Below, in pieces: positions 17,589 to 26,260 of a stretch of 37,240 bases of DNA (position 1 is the first letter of the stretch; each line of letters begins with the position of its first letter). The notes below the pieces were generated by a model. It did no database searches and had not been told where the DNA came from. It saw only the letters and a list, made by a program, of their open reading frames with translations. The stretch is from contig NZ_JAKSYI010000048.1 of the NCBI RefSeq assembly GCF_022829285.1, positions 1-37,240 of the forward strand, written 5' to 3'. Made by a program: the position numbers and the translations under genes. This DNA is from Methylobacterium sp. J-078 (GTDB taxonomy: Bacteria > Pseudomonadota > Alphaproteobacteria > Rhizobiales > Beijerinckiaceae).

Positions 17589-17867
17589 CTACGCCTTGAT
17601 GAAGGCGGTGAAATCCGACCATTGCTCCACGCGAAATGCCCGGAGATCGCGGACCGAGCGCGAGAACCACGTGAGCTGCTTCAGAGCCGTGATGGCGGAG
17701 AACAGCTTCGCCAAGTCCTCGTCCTTGCTGGTGTACAGGCTTCCCTGCACCCAGTCGAAGCAGCGTCGCGAGAGCGTCGTGCGGATATCGCTGTAGGCTT
17801 GCGAAACGCCCTTGGGGTGGTGGGCTTGCGCCTCCGCGACCACGAGATCGAACGCGATCGCGAACAT
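17589..17867 (-). CDS. vapD: VapD-family toxin (Cas2-like endoribonuclease)
   Basis: A 92-residue protein with close match to VapD: MFAIAFDLVVAEAQAHHPKG at the start, then AYSDIRTTL, FDWVQGSLYTSKDEDLAKLF, a helix ALKQLTWFSRSVRDLRAFRV and EQWSDFTAFIKA. VapD proteins share the ferredoxin-like fold of Cas2 and cleave RNA; the conserved Asp7 after the first strand is present. I chose the ATG at 17867 because it gives this canonical start and overlaps the stop of the upstream gene by one base (TGATG). The upstream gene encodes the small protein usually found before VapD, so together they form a toxin-antitoxin-like pair. No other CRISPR component is nearby, so Cas2 is excluded. Confidence 0.88.
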   Translation of the reverse strand: MFAIAFDLVVAEAQAHHPKGVSQAYSDIRTTLSRRCFDWVQGSLYTSKDEDLAKLFSAITALKQLTWFSRSVRDLRAFRVEQWSDFTAFIKA

Positions 17868-18079
17868 CAGTGCTCTCGGGGATCGTCCAGGATGTCGGCG
17901 AGTCGGTAATCGACTTCCTCGCGGGTTTCCAGCACGCGGATGCGCATCATCCAATCGCCATCCGGACGTGCGTCACCCACGCTGACGATCTCGTAAACGG
18001 GACCGACCTGTCCGAAGCGGCGCCAGGTGCCGACCAGGCCCTGGACGTTCGGAAATGAGGCGGGCGCCAGATCGTTCAT
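17867..18079 (-). CDS. DUF5397-type small protein, probable VapD antitoxin
   Basis: A 70-residue acidic protein (MNDLAPASFPNVQGLVGTWR, then FGQVGPVYEIVSVG and an acidic end LADILDDPREH). It lies directly upstream of vapD and overlaps it by one base, so translation of toxin and partner should be coupled. I recognise it as the DUF5397-like partner of alphaproteobacterial VapD proteins. The family name is from memory and the antitoxin role is inferred from gene order, size and coupling; no DNA-binding motif is seen. The central beta-rich part (EIVSVGDARPDGDWMMRIRV) looks like a small barrel. It has its own start, 60 bp from the 3' end of the upstream NRPS-like gene. Confidence 0.7.
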   Translation of the reverse strand: MNDLAPASFPNVQGLVGTWRRFGQVGPVYEIVSVGDARPDGDWMMRIRVLETREEVDYRLADILDDPREH

Positions 18080-18139
18080 CCCGGTATCCTACAGCGATTC
18101 CCGCACCCGCCTAGCGGAGAACGAAGGCGATTCTCGTCC

Positions 18140-21100
18140 TCACGCCTTGGCGTGCACCACCGGCACCGCCGGCGCGCCCTCCCACTCCGAATGGGACGGG
18201 ATCGACTCGCCCTTCATCACGATGGTGAGGGGGCGCAGGCGGGCGTAGTCGCCGACCCTCGTGTCGTACAGCACCGTCGAGAAGGCACCGACCGAGACGC
18301 CCGTTCCGACCTCGACGCGGCCGACCTTCATGATGCGGTCCTCGTAGAGATGCGTCTGCAGGGCGGAGGTGCGGTTGATGGTGGCGTAGTCGCCGATGGT
18401 GACGCAGTCGAACTCGGTGATGTCGGTGGTGAGCATGCACACGCCCTGGCCGACCTTCACGCCGAGGAGCCGCAGCATCCAGGGCAGGAAGGGGGTGCCG
18501 ACGAGGTGCTCCAGCAGCACCTTGCCGGCCAGCCCCCAGTAGAGCACCGCAACGGCCTCCGTGCGCATGGCCCACCACGACCACATCGGCTGCATGCCGG
18601 GCTTGTAGACGCCCATCAGCAGCCATTTGACGGCGATGACCGTAAAGGACTGGATGAAGGCGATGGCGACGGAGACGGCGACGAAGCTGACTGCGAGGCC
18701 GGTCCAATCCCGGGCCAGGATCGCCGGGTAGAAGTAGAAATCGATCGCCGAGATCGCCAGCGTGATGAACAGCATCGGCGAGAACGACGTCGAGAACGCC
18801 TCGAAGATGCCGCGCCGGAGCTTGGGGCCGATGCCGGGCTCGTAGGTCTGGGCGTTCGAGCCGAGATCGACTTTTTGCCGGGACGGGAGCTTGATCGGCG
18901 GCGATCCGAACCAGGTGTCGCCCGGATTCATCAGGTCGTTGGCCGGCGGCTTCGACTTGATGCCGATGAGCACGTCTTCCGGGATCACGGCGCCGGGCGG
19001 GACCACGGCGTCGTTGCCCACGAAGACGCGCGGGCCGGTATGGACCTCGTGCATCGTCATCCAGCCGCGCCGGATCTCCTCCTCGCCGAACACCACCTCG
19101 TCGGCGATGAAGTTGCGCGCGCCGATATCGGCCAGGTCGTAGCGCCCGGCGAGGTTGGTGGAGATCTCGGCCCCCTGCCCCATCCGGGCGCCCATCAGGC
19201 GGTACCAGGCCCGCATGTAGACGGTGGCGAACAGGGAGGAGAGGGTCTCCAGAGTCACCTCGGCGGCGAGCGCCACCGCCCATTTGCGCAGGTAGAAGCC
19301 GCTGTAGATCGAGTGGGTGCCCGAGGAGACGCGGGGCAGCACCAGCCAGCGGATGCCCGCGATCAGCAGCACCGTGCCCGCCGTCATCAGCATGGCGGTG
19401 GGCCAGGTCAGCAGCGGCAGGTACCAGTGGTAGTCGATGTCGGTGATGTCGCCGAGGGAATCGCTGAGCTGGTCGAAGATGTAGAAGGCCGGGAAGATCG
19501 GCAGCAGGCCGATGGCGGGGATCGCCGCCAGCAGGAAGGTGTAGAGTGCCGCGAAGGCGAGGCGCCGCCGGGGCGAGGCGGTGGCGGGTTCGGGCAGCGA
19601 ATCCGGATCGGCCTCTCCGACCTTGCGGCCGGGCGAGCCGTCCCAGATCTCGGCGGCGTTCACCCGCGTGCCGGTCGGGATGGTGGTGAGGTCGCCGATC
19701 TCGGCGTGGTCGCCGATGACCGTGTCGGGGCCGATGACGCAGGAGGCGCCGATGGCCACATCGGCGCCGATGCGGACGCGGCCGATGATCAGCGTGTCGC
19801 CCACCACCTCGGCGTTGGCGATGACGAGGCGCCCCCCGAGCGAGGCGCCGGGGCCCACGCTGATCAGGTCCGGCGCGCCGATCTCGGCATCCGAGATCAG
19901 CGCGTCCTTGCCGATGTCGGCGCCGAGCAGCCGCAGGTAGAACACGATGGCCGGCGAGCCCTGGAGCCACTTGATGTGGACCAGGGGCGTCAGGCGCTGC
20001 GCCAGCCACCAGCGGTAGTAGTACACCCCCCAGAGCGGGTAGCGCCCGGGCTTCGTGCGCCCCAGGATCAGCCACTTGGCCGCCACCGCCACCGAGGCCG
20101 TGACGGCGTTGATGCCGATATAGACGAGGAGCAGCACGGCGAGTTCGCCGAAGAAACCGAGCCCGCCGCCGGTGAGCAGCAGGTAGGTCACGAAGATGCC
20201 CAGCCATTGCGAGGTGGCGAGGGCGATGACGAAGGGCAGGGCCGCGGCCTGGGCAAGGCCGCAGAGGAAGCGCCGCTTCAGGGAAGGCGCCGGGAAGCTG
20301 AGGTCACGAATCGCCGTCTCGGTGCCGGCCCCGCCCGTGCGGGTGATGAGCGTGTCGGCCATGGCCCGCAGGGTGCGCTGGCCGTAGACGTCCTGTAGGG
20401 TGATGGCGGCCAGCGCCGGCATCTCGCGCACGGCCCCGACGAAGCGGGCGGCCAGCAGCGAGTGGCCCCCAAGATCGGCGAAGAAGTCCCCCTCGAGCGG
20501 AATCGCCTGATTGCCGAAGACGCGGTTGGCGGCCGCCAGCAGCGCGGCCTCGGTCTCGTTGCGGGGCGGCTCCTGCTCGCCGGAGGTGTCCGCCACCGTG
20601 AGCGTGGCGATGCGCAGAGCCTTGCGGTCGACCTTGCCGGAGGTCAGGCGCGGCAGCACCTCGACCGTCTCGAAATGCCCCGGCACCATGTAGGGCGGCA
20701 TCTGTTCGGCCAGCGTGTGCCGCAGGGCGGCCTTGTCGATCTCGGTGCCGCGCTCGGGGACGAGGAAGGCGACGAGGCGGTCGACCCCGTCGTCCTGGCG
20801 CAGCACCACGGCCGCCTGGTTGATCCCCGGCAGCACCTGGATGCGCGACTCGATCTCGCCGAGCTCCACCCGGAAGCCGCGGATCTTGACTTGGTCGTCG
20901 ATGCGGCCGTGGAACAGGATGTTGCCGGCGGCATCCAGCGAGACCGCGTCGCCCGAGCGGTACAGGACCGGGTCGGTCCCGTCCGAGGCGTAGGGGTTGG
21001 CGATGAATTTCTCGGCCGTCAGTTCGGGGCGCTTGAGATAGCCCTTGGCGACGCCCGGACCGCCGATGAGGAGTTCGCCCTGTTGCCCCGGCTCCAGGAG

Positions 21101-22231
21101 TTCCAGGCTCTCGCCCGCGACATACACGGAATAATTCGGGATCGGGCCGCCGATGGTGACGGACACGCCCGGCCGCATCTCGGCGGCGGTGGCCACCACC
21201 GTGGCCTCGGTCGGCCCGTAGGTGTTGAAGAGTTGTCGCGAAGCCGTCGCCCAGCGGGCGACCAGCGGCTCGGGCAGGGCCTCGCCGCCGAGCAGCACGA
21301 GGCGCACGCTGGGCAGGTCCCGCGAGATCATCGCCAGCAGGGTCGGCACCGTGTCGAGGACGGTGACGCCGGCGCGCGCGATGATGTCCGGCAGGCTCTC
21401 GACGTCGCCCATCATGGCCGGGGAGGCTACGAACAGCGTCGCGCCCACGAGGTAGGGCACCCAGATCTCCTCCATCGAGAGATCGAAGGCGACGGAGGCG
21501 CCCTGGAAGACCACGTCGTCGGGCCGCATGCCGTAGAGGGCGTTCCCCGAGCGCAGGAAGTGACAGATGTTGGCGTGGCTGATGACGATGCCCTTAGGCA
21601 CGCCGGTCGAGCCCGAGGTGTAGATGAGATAGGCCGGGTGCTCCGGCGTCAGACCCGCCGCGCGCAGGTCGGGGAGCGCGGCCTCCGTCGGCGTCGCGGC
21701 GGCGAGCCCGGCCACCGTCAGGCTCGGGGTGCCGGCGGGTGCCTGCGGCGCCAGGGCGGGCGAGACGAGGAGCGCCTTGGCGTTCGCGTCGTCCAGGCAG
21801 ACCGCGACGCGGTCGGCCGGGGCCTCGGCGTCGAAGGGCAGCCAGCCCGCGCCCGACAGGGCGATGCCGATCTGGGCGATCAGCAGGTCCGGCCCCCGCG
21901 CCATCCAGAGGCCGACCACGTCGCCGGGGCCGATGCCGCGATGACCGAGCCCGCGCGCGATCGCGTTCGCTTGCGCCTCGACCTCCGCGTAGGTGAAGGC
22001 CGGATGGGTGCCGTCGGGGCCGGTCCGGGCGCCGTCGACGAGGGCCGGGTGGTCGCCCCGCGCCCGGGCCGTCTCGCGAAAGATCTCGCTCAGGGTCTCG
22101 TCGCGGATGAGGTCGGGGCGGGCCTCGCCGCGCAGGGTCGCCCGCGCCCCGGATGCCGCGTCCGGCAGACCCTCACCCCGAGGCCCGCGCGTCTCCGCCC
22201 CGGGCCGGGTCGTCTCGGCGAGACTGCTCAT
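18140..22231 (-). CDS. Pls/PosA-family NRPS-like synthetase (adenylation, carrier, membrane and beta-helix domains)
   Basis: A 1363-residue membrane enzyme. Residues 45-545 are an adenylation domain: YTSGSTGVPKG at 204, FDLS with Asp250, FNTYGPTE at 335, YRSGD at 424 and the catalytic Lys533 (TSGKVDRKAL). A carrier domain follows with phosphopantetheine Ser591 in DLGGHSLL. The rest alternates TM segments with three left-handed beta-helix (hexapeptide) domains near 770-868, 1040-1110 and 1260-1345. This is the layout of poly-epsilon-lysine synthetase-type proteins, in which the tandem C-terminal domains polymerise the tethered amino acid. There is no condensation or thioesterase domain. Aligned by eye to GrsA, the pocket reads D-L-E-D-V-L-T-V-V-K, resembling lysine codes. 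I chose the ATG at 22231 with GGAG upstream. Confidence 0.88.
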   Translation of the reverse strand: MSSLAETTRPGAETRGPRGEGLPDAASGARATLRGEARPDLIRDETLSEIFRETARARGDHPALVDGARTGPDGTHPAFTYAEVEAQANAIARGLGHRGIGPGDVVGLWMARGPDLLIAQIGIALSGAGWLPFDAEAPADRVAVCLDDANAKALLVSPALAPQAPAGTPSLTVAGLAAATPTEAALPDLRAAGLTPEHPAYLIYTSGSTGVPKGIVISHANICHFLRSGNALYGMRPDDVVFQGASVAFDLSMEEIWVPYLVGATLFVASPAMMGDVESLPDIIARAGVTVLDTVPTLLAMISRDLPSVRLVLLGGEALPEPLVARWATASRQLFNTYGPTEATVVATAAEMRPGVSVTIGGPIPNYSVYVAGESLELLEPGQQGELLIGGPGVAKGYLKRPELTAEKFIANPYASDGTDPVLYRSGDAVSLDAAGNILFHGRIDDQVKIRGFRVELGEIESRIQVLPGINQAAVVLRQDDGVDRLVAFLVPERGTEIDKAALRHTLAEQMPPYMVPGHFETVEVLPRLTSGKVDRKALRIATLTVADTSGEQEPPRNETEAALLAAANRVFGNQAIPLEGDFFADLGGHSLLAARFVGAVREMPALAAITLQDVYGQRTLRAMADTLITRTGGAGTETAIRDLSFPAPSLKRRFLCGLAQAAALPFVIALATSQWLGIFVTYLLLTGGGLGFFGELAVLLLVYIGINAVTASVAVAAKWLILGRTKPGRYPLWGVYYYRWWLAQRLTPLVHIKWLQGSPAIVFYLRLLGADIGKDALISDAEIGAPDLISVGPGASLGGRLVIANAEVVGDTLIIGRVRIGADVAIGASCVIGPDTVIGDHAEIGDLTTIPTGTRVNAAEIWDGSPGRKVGEADPDSLPEPATASPRRRLAFAALYTFLLAAIPAIGLLPIFPAFYIFDQLSDSLGDITDIDYHWYLPLLTWPTAMLMTAGTVLLIAGIRWLVLPRVSSGTHSIYSGFYLRKWAVALAAEVTLETLSSLFATVYMRAWYRLMGARMGQGAEISTNLAGRYDLADIGARNFIADEVVFGEEEIRRGWMTMHEVHTGPRVFVGNDAVVPPGAVIPEDVLIGIKSKPPANDLMNPGDTWFGSPPIKLPSRQKVDLGSNAQTYEPGIGPKLRRGIFEAFSTSFSPMLFITLAISAIDFYFYPAILARDWTGLAVSFVAVSVAIAFIQSFTVIAVKWLLMGVYKPGMQPMWSWWAMRTEAVAVLYWGLAGKVLLEHLVGTPFLPWMLRLLGVKVGQGVCMLTTDITEFDCVTIGDYATINRTSALQTHLYEDRIMKVGRVEVGTGVSVGAFSTVLYDTRVGDYARLRPLTIVMKGESIPSHSEWEGAPAVPVVHAKA

Positions 22232-22371
22232 CCACTGCTCCGCTTCCGGCGCCCGATGGATCGGGAGCCGTCCTTTTGGCCGGGTAGGCGCCCGGATCGC
22301 GCCGAAATCACGGCGCATCTAGCACGTTTGGGCGGCAGGCTTGAACCGGCGTTGAATGCCGGGCGACCGGA

Positions 22372-22968
22372 TCAGGCCCAGCGCCATCCGGCCCGGTCGG
22401 AGACGAGGATGCTGCCCTGACGGATGCCGATGCGGGGGGCGTCGCGCAGGCCGAGATGGCCGCGGATCACCAGGATCGCCCGGGCGACGCCACCATGGGC
22501 GACGATCACGGTGGGCCGCGTCAGCGCGGCGATTGCCGGTTCCACCCGCTCCACCAGCATGGCGTAGCTCTCCCCCGTCCCGCCGGGCGGGCGGTAGCCC
22601 CAGCGGTCGCGGTCGCGGGCCAGGGCACCTGCGGGGTCCCAGCGCCGGATCTCGGCCCAGGTGGAGCCCTCCCAGGCGCCGAAGCTGATCTCCTTGAAGC
22701 GCGGATCGAGGCGGTAATCCGCGGGGTCGAGGTCCAGGGCCGCGCGCAGGGTCTCCATCGTGCGCCGGGTCCGGATCAGCGGGCTGGCGGCGAAATCCAG
22801 GCCGGCGAAATCCGCGCCGGACAGGCCGGTGACCCGCGCGAGGCGCCCGGCGACGGCCTCGGCCTGGCGCAGGCCCTCGGCGTTCAGGTCGATGTCCCGC
22901 TGCCCCTGGAGCCGCCCCTCGGCGTTCCAGTCGGTCTGGCCATGGCGGACGAGGTAGATCGGGTTCAC
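22372..22968 (-). CDS. Histidine phosphatase family protein (phosphoglycerate mutase-like)
   Basis: A 198-residue protein if started at the GTG at 22968 (MNPIYLVRHGQTDWN). Family members place the catalytic RHG within the first ten residues, as here (Arg8-His9-Gly10). A GTG at 23025 would add 19 atypical residues. The second histidine lies in VIVAHGGVARAIL, and the RLQGQRDIDLNAEG and ASPLIRTRRTMET motifs complete the pocket. It is a cofactor-independent phosphatase of the PhoE/CobC type; the substrate is unknown. It lies 140 bp upstream of the Pls-like gene on the same strand, and a functional link is not evident. There is no cobalamin biosynthesis gene nearby that would favour CobC. Confidence 0.88.
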   Translation of the reverse strand: MNPIYLVRHGQTDWNAEGRLQGQRDIDLNAEGLRQAEAVAGRLARVTGLSGADFAGLDFAASPLIRTRRTMETLRAALDLDPADYRLDPRFKEISFGAWEGSTWAEIRRWDPAGALARDRDRWGYRPPGGTGESYAMLVERVEPAIAALTRPTVIVAHGGVARAILVIRGHLGLRDAPRIGIRQGSILVSDRAGWRWA

Positions 22969-23089
22969 GGGCCTCACGCCCGCCGCTCGCCGGAACGGCC
23001 GGGCCGGGCTATCGTTCTCGCACACACGTCCTGACCCTGCATCTCGGCGGCCGCCTCAGTCCGCCCCCCACCGAGAGCCAAGTCTCATC

Positions 23090-24127
23090 ATGTCGAAGCA
23101 TCACGGCAAGCATCACCGGGGCCAGACCCCCGGGGAAACCGGGGCTTTTGCGTCGCAACGTGACGTTTCGCACCGCAAGGACGCCGCGCACGAAAAGGCG
23201 GAGAAGAAGGGCAAGGCGCGCCGGGCCGGGCACCGTCCGCCCTCCTCCGCCCACTGGGCCCGCGAGGCGGAGAGCCGGGCGGGCGCGGCCCACGAGACCA
23301 TCGATCCCCGCCTCGCGCCCGCAGCTCCCGGCATCGTCACCGTGCGGCCCGGAACCCGCTGCGACCTCGGGCTGATCGATGCGGATGCCGATGGCGGCCT
23401 CGACAAGGACGCGGCCAAGGCGGCGCTGGTTGCCGAGCGCGCCCGCATCGCCGCCCTGCAGGAGCGCCTCTACGCCGAGCACGCGCGCAGCCTGCTCGTC
23501 GTGTTCCAGGCCATCGATACGGGGGGCAAGGACGGCACCATCCGGGCGGTGTTCGAGGGCGTGAATCCGCAGGGCTGCCGGGTGTGGTCGTTCAAGGTGC
23601 CGAGCGCGGAGGAGAGCGACCATGATTTCCTGTGGCGCTACCACGCGAAAGCGCCCGCGCGCGGCATGATCAACGTGTTCAACCGCAGCCATTACGAGGA
23701 CGTCCTCGTGGTGCGGGTGAAGGACCTCGTGCCCGAGCCGGTCTGGCGCGCCCGCTACGGCCAGATCAACGACTTCGAGCGCATGCTCGCCGCCTCCGGC
23801 ACCACCGTGCTGAAGTTCTTCCTGCACATCTCCAAGGACGAGCAGCGGGAGCGCCTGGAGGCGCGGATCGCGAACCCGGACAAGCACTGGAAGTTCGATC
23901 CGGCCGACCTCGTGGAGCGCCGCTCCTGGGACGCCTATCAGGCGGCCTTCGCCGACGCGCTCAGCGAATGCTCGACGCCGCAGGCACCCTGGCACGTGGT
24001 GCCGGCCAACCGGAAATGGTACCGCAACCTGCTCATCGCCCGCACCATCGCCGACACCCTGGAGGCGATGGATCCGCGCTTTCCGGAAGCCAAGGCGGAC
24101 ATCGCGGGGCTGACCGTTCCGGATTGA
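23090..24127 (+). CDS. ppk2: Polyphosphate kinase 2 family protein
   Basis: A 345-residue protein. The first 70 residues are a basic His/Lys/Arg-rich extension (MSKHHGKHHRGQTPGETG onwards), probably disordered. The PPK2 core then shows Walker A VFQAIDTGGKDGTIRAVFEG, the NVFNRSHYEDVLVVRV motif, KFFLHISKDEQRERLEARI and WHVVPANRKWYRNLLI. PPK2 enzymes transfer phosphate between inorganic polyphosphate and nucleoside (mono/di)phosphates. The single-domain architecture does not by itself tell class I from class III. The basic tail may bind polyphosphate. The ATG at 23090 is followed immediately by this tail; a later start would lose it but keep the core. Confidence 0.9.
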   Translation: MSKHHGKHHRGQTPGETGAFASQRDVSHRKDAAHEKAEKKGKARRAGHRPPSSAHWAREAESRAGAAHETIDPRLAPAAPGIVTVRPGTRCDLGLIDADADGGLDKDAAKAALVAERARIAALQERLYAEHARSLLVVFQAIDTGGKDGTIRAVFEGVNPQGCRVWSFKVPSAEESDHDFLWRYHAKAPARGMINVFNRSHYEDVLVVRVKDLVPEPVWRARYGQINDFERMLAASGTTVLKFFLHISKDEQRERLEARIANPDKHWKFDPADLVERRSWDAYQAAFADALSECSTPQAPWHVVPANRKWYRNLLIARTIADTLEAMDPRFPEAKADIAGLTVPD

Positions 24128-24190
24128 CCGGCGCCCGGATGCAATCGATCGTTGCTTTCCGAGGCTTCGGCGGTCGATGGGAGCGCGCGC

Positions 24191-25327
24191 ATGCTGGCCG
24201 TCCGTGACGTCGCCGTGTCGGGCTACCGATCGCTGCACGCGATCCGCTTCCCCGTGGGCGCCCTCTCGGTCTTCATCGGCGCCAACGGCGTCGGCAAGAC
24301 CAACCTCTACCGGGCGTTGGAATGCCTGCAATCGGCCGCCACCGGCGTCCTGATCCGGAATCTCGTGGCCGAGGGCGGCATGGAATCCGTGAGCTGGGCC
24401 GGCGTGCGCAAGATCCACGAGTCGGCCCGGATCCGCTGGAGCGTCGAACTCGCCGACGACGTCACCGGCCTGGCCTACGACTATGCCGTCGAGGTCGGCT
24501 GCAAGCCGCCCAAGGCCGCGGCCGGCTTTCCCCTGGAGCCCGAGTTCAAGACCGAGCGGCTTCGTCTGATCTCGGCCCGGCGACCGGCCACCCTGCTCCA
24601 TCGCGACGGACCGGGCGGCTTCCTGCGCGACGGGGAGGGGCGCAAGCGCAGTCTCGGGGACGATCTGCTGTCGTCGGAGACGGTGCTCGGCACCATCCAG
24701 GATGGCGGTGCCTATCCGGAGCTGCACCAGGTCCGCAGCGCCCTGACGGCCTGGCGCTTCCACCACGATTTCCGCACCGACGCTGCCTCGGCGCTGCGTC
24801 GCCCCTGCCTTGCGGTGACGACCCCGACCCTGTCGTCGGACGGCTCGGACCTCGCCGCCGTGTTCGCGACCCTCGCGCATATCCGCCAGGACACCGTCGA
24901 CCTCGCGGCGGCCGTGGACGACGCGTTCCCCGGCGCTCGCCTCGACCTTCCGGTGCCAGGGCGCCAGGCGCGGTTCGGGATGGTGTTTCCCGACTACCCG
25001 AAGCGGGTCTTCGAGGCGGCCGAACTCTCCGACGGGACGCTGCGGTTCCTGGCCCTGGCCGGCGCCCTGCTCGCTTATCGGCTGCCGCCCTTCATCGCCC
25101 TCAACGAGCCCGAGACCAGCCTGCATCCGGACCTGCTGGACCCCCTCGCCCGCCTGATCGTGAAGGCCTCCGAACGCACGCAGGTCTGGCTGGTGACCCA
25201 TTCCGAGCGGCTGGCCGACGCCATCCTGGCTCAGGGCGGGGTGCGCCCCCACCGGGTCGTCAAGCGCGAGGGCGCGACCTGGATCGACGGCCTGAAGCTG
25301 TTCGGCGCCTTCGCCGAGGACGATTGA
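24191..25327 (+). CDS. Stand-alone AAA/ABC-type ATPase (RecF/OLD-like ATP-binding protein)
   Basis: A 378-residue protein with an SMC/ABC-type ATPase fold and no coiled-coil arms. Walker A is GANGVGKTNLYRAL at residue 30, the signature-like loop is ELSDGTLRFLALAG, Walker B is IALNEPETSLHP (Asn in place of the usual Asp before Glu), and the switch histidine is in VTHSERLADAI. Proteins of this type (often labelled AAA family ATPase) resemble RecF, OLD and some anti-phage ATPases. No TOPRIM or nuclease domain is attached and no partner gene is adjacent, so a defence role is not supported. I chose the ATG at 24191 with GGGAGC upstream. It lies 63 bp after ppk2, with which it may be co-transcribed. 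Confidence 0.8.
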   Translation: MLAVRDVAVSGYRSLHAIRFPVGALSVFIGANGVGKTNLYRALECLQSAATGVLIRNLVAEGGMESVSWAGVRKIHESARIRWSVELADDVTGLAYDYAVEVGCKPPKAAAGFPLEPEFKTERLRLISARRPATLLHRDGPGGFLRDGEGRKRSLGDDLLSSETVLGTIQDGGAYPELHQVRSALTAWRFHHDFRTDAASALRRPCLAVTTPTLSSDGSDLAAVFATLAHIRQDTVDLAAAVDDAFPGARLDLPVPGRQARFGMVFPDYPKRVFEAAELSDGTLRFLALAGALLAYRLPPFIALNEPETSLHPDLLDPLARLIVKASERTQVWLVTHSERLADAILAQGGVRPHRVVKREGATWIDGLKLFGAFAEDD

Positions 25328-25347
25328 AGGCGCAAGGCCGGACGGCG

Positions 25348-26190
25348 TCAGTCCTTGTCGAGGCTGAGGTCCGGGGCTTCCGGGTTCTTCATGCCGACGA
25401 CGTGGTAGCCGGCATCCACGTGCAGGATCTCGCCGGTCATGCCCTTGCTCATGTCCGAGACGAGGTAGGTGGCGGTCTCGCCGACCTCGTCGATGGTCAC
25501 GGTGCGCCGCAGGGGAGCGTTGTACTCGTTCCACTTGAGGATATAGCGGAAATCGCCGATGCCGGAGGCGGCCAGCGTCTTGATCGGGCCGGCCGAGATC
25601 GCGTTGACGCGGATCTTCGAGGGGCCGAGATCCGCGGCGAGGTAGCGCACGGAGGCCTCGAGCGCGGCCTTGGCGACGCCCATGACGTTGTAGTGCGGCA
25701 TCCACTTCTCGGCGCCGTAATAGGTCAGCGTCAGGAGCGAGCCGCCGTTCGGCATCAGCTTCTCGGCCCGCTGGGCCACCGCCGTGAACGAGTAGCAGGA
25801 GATGAGGAGCGACTTCGTGAAGTTCGCTTCCGAGGTCTCCACGTAGCGGCCGGTCAGCTCGTCCTTGTCCGAGAAGGCGATGCAGTGCACGACGAAGTCG
25901 ATGCCCTCGGGGAACACTTGCGCCGCGGCGGCGAAGACCGCGTCGATGGAGGCCGGGTCGGTGACGTCGCAATGCCCGACCACGTGGGCGTCGAGTTCCC
26001 GCGCCAGGGGCTCGACCCGCTTCTTCAGGGCGTCGCCCTGGTAGGTGAAGGCGAGTTTGGCGCCGTGGGCGGCCGCGCTCTTGGCGATGCCCCAGGCGAT
26101 CGAGCGGTTGTTGGCGACACCGAGCACCAGGCCGCGCTTGCCGGCCAGCAGGCCGCCGACGTGATCGTGAACCGGGTGCGTGTCCGCCAT
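25348..26190 (-). CDS. fabI: Enoyl-[acyl-carrier-protein] reductase (NADH) FabI
   Basis: A 280-residue short-chain reductase of the FabI type. The nucleotide-binding start is GLVLGVANNRSIAWGIAKSA, distinct from the TGxxxGIG of classical SDRs. The catalytic Tyr and Lys lie in YYGAEKWMPHYNVMGVAKAA (the Y-x6-K pair is Tyr-Asn-Val-Met-Gly-Val-Ala-Lys). It reduces trans-2-enoyl-ACP in the last step of the fatty-acid elongation cycle. The N-terminal 14 residues are an alphaproteobacterial extension. A very stable hairpin lies just upstream (26213-26260), between this gene and the DnaJ-type gene. No fabA/fabB pair is adjacent. Confidence 0.95.
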   Translation of the reverse strand: MADTHPVHDHVGGLLAGKRGLVLGVANNRSIAWGIAKSAAAHGAKLAFTYQGDALKKRVEPLARELDAHVVGHCDVTDPASIDAVFAAAAQVFPEGIDFVVHCIAFSDKDELTGRYVETSEANFTKSLLISCYSFTAVAQRAEKLMPNGGSLLTLTYYGAEKWMPHYNVMGVAKAALEASVRYLAADLGPSKIRVNAISAGPIKTLAASGIGDFRYILKWNEYNAPLRRTVTIDEVGETATYLVSDMSKGMTGEILHVDAGYHVVGMKNPEAPDLSLDKD

Positions 26191-26212
26191 GTGTCACCTG
26201 AGCGAGAGCCGT

Positions 26213-26260
26213 GGCGCGGGAGCGCCCGCCCGTCGTGGGACGGGCGGGCGCTCCCGCGCC
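26213..26260. repeat. Perfect 22-bp hairpin between the dnaJ-type gene and fabI
   Basis: Arms 26213-26234 and 26239-26260 are exact reverse complements around the loop GTGG. The stem is almost pure G+C. No T-run follows, so it is not a standard intrinsic terminator. It lies 22 bases upstream of the fabI start and 85 bases after the DnaJ gene stop. It may block read-through, act on fabI mRNA, or be a mobile palindromic repeat. Confidence 0.85.

Noticed and set aside
17589..17867. Cas2 (CRISPR adaptation protein)
   Set aside because: The fold is shared, but the sequence motifs are those of VapD and there is no cas1 gene, repeat array or other cas gene in the window.
18152..22420. Long plus-strand open frames opposite the NRPS-like gene
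   Set aside because: The minus-strand frame has clear adenylation, carrier and beta-helix motifs; the plus-strand frames are low-complexity shadows.
24191..25327. Anti-phage defence system (OLD/Gabija-like)
   Set aside because: No TOPRIM domain, helicase or other effector is fused or adjacent, so the ATPase alone does not support it.
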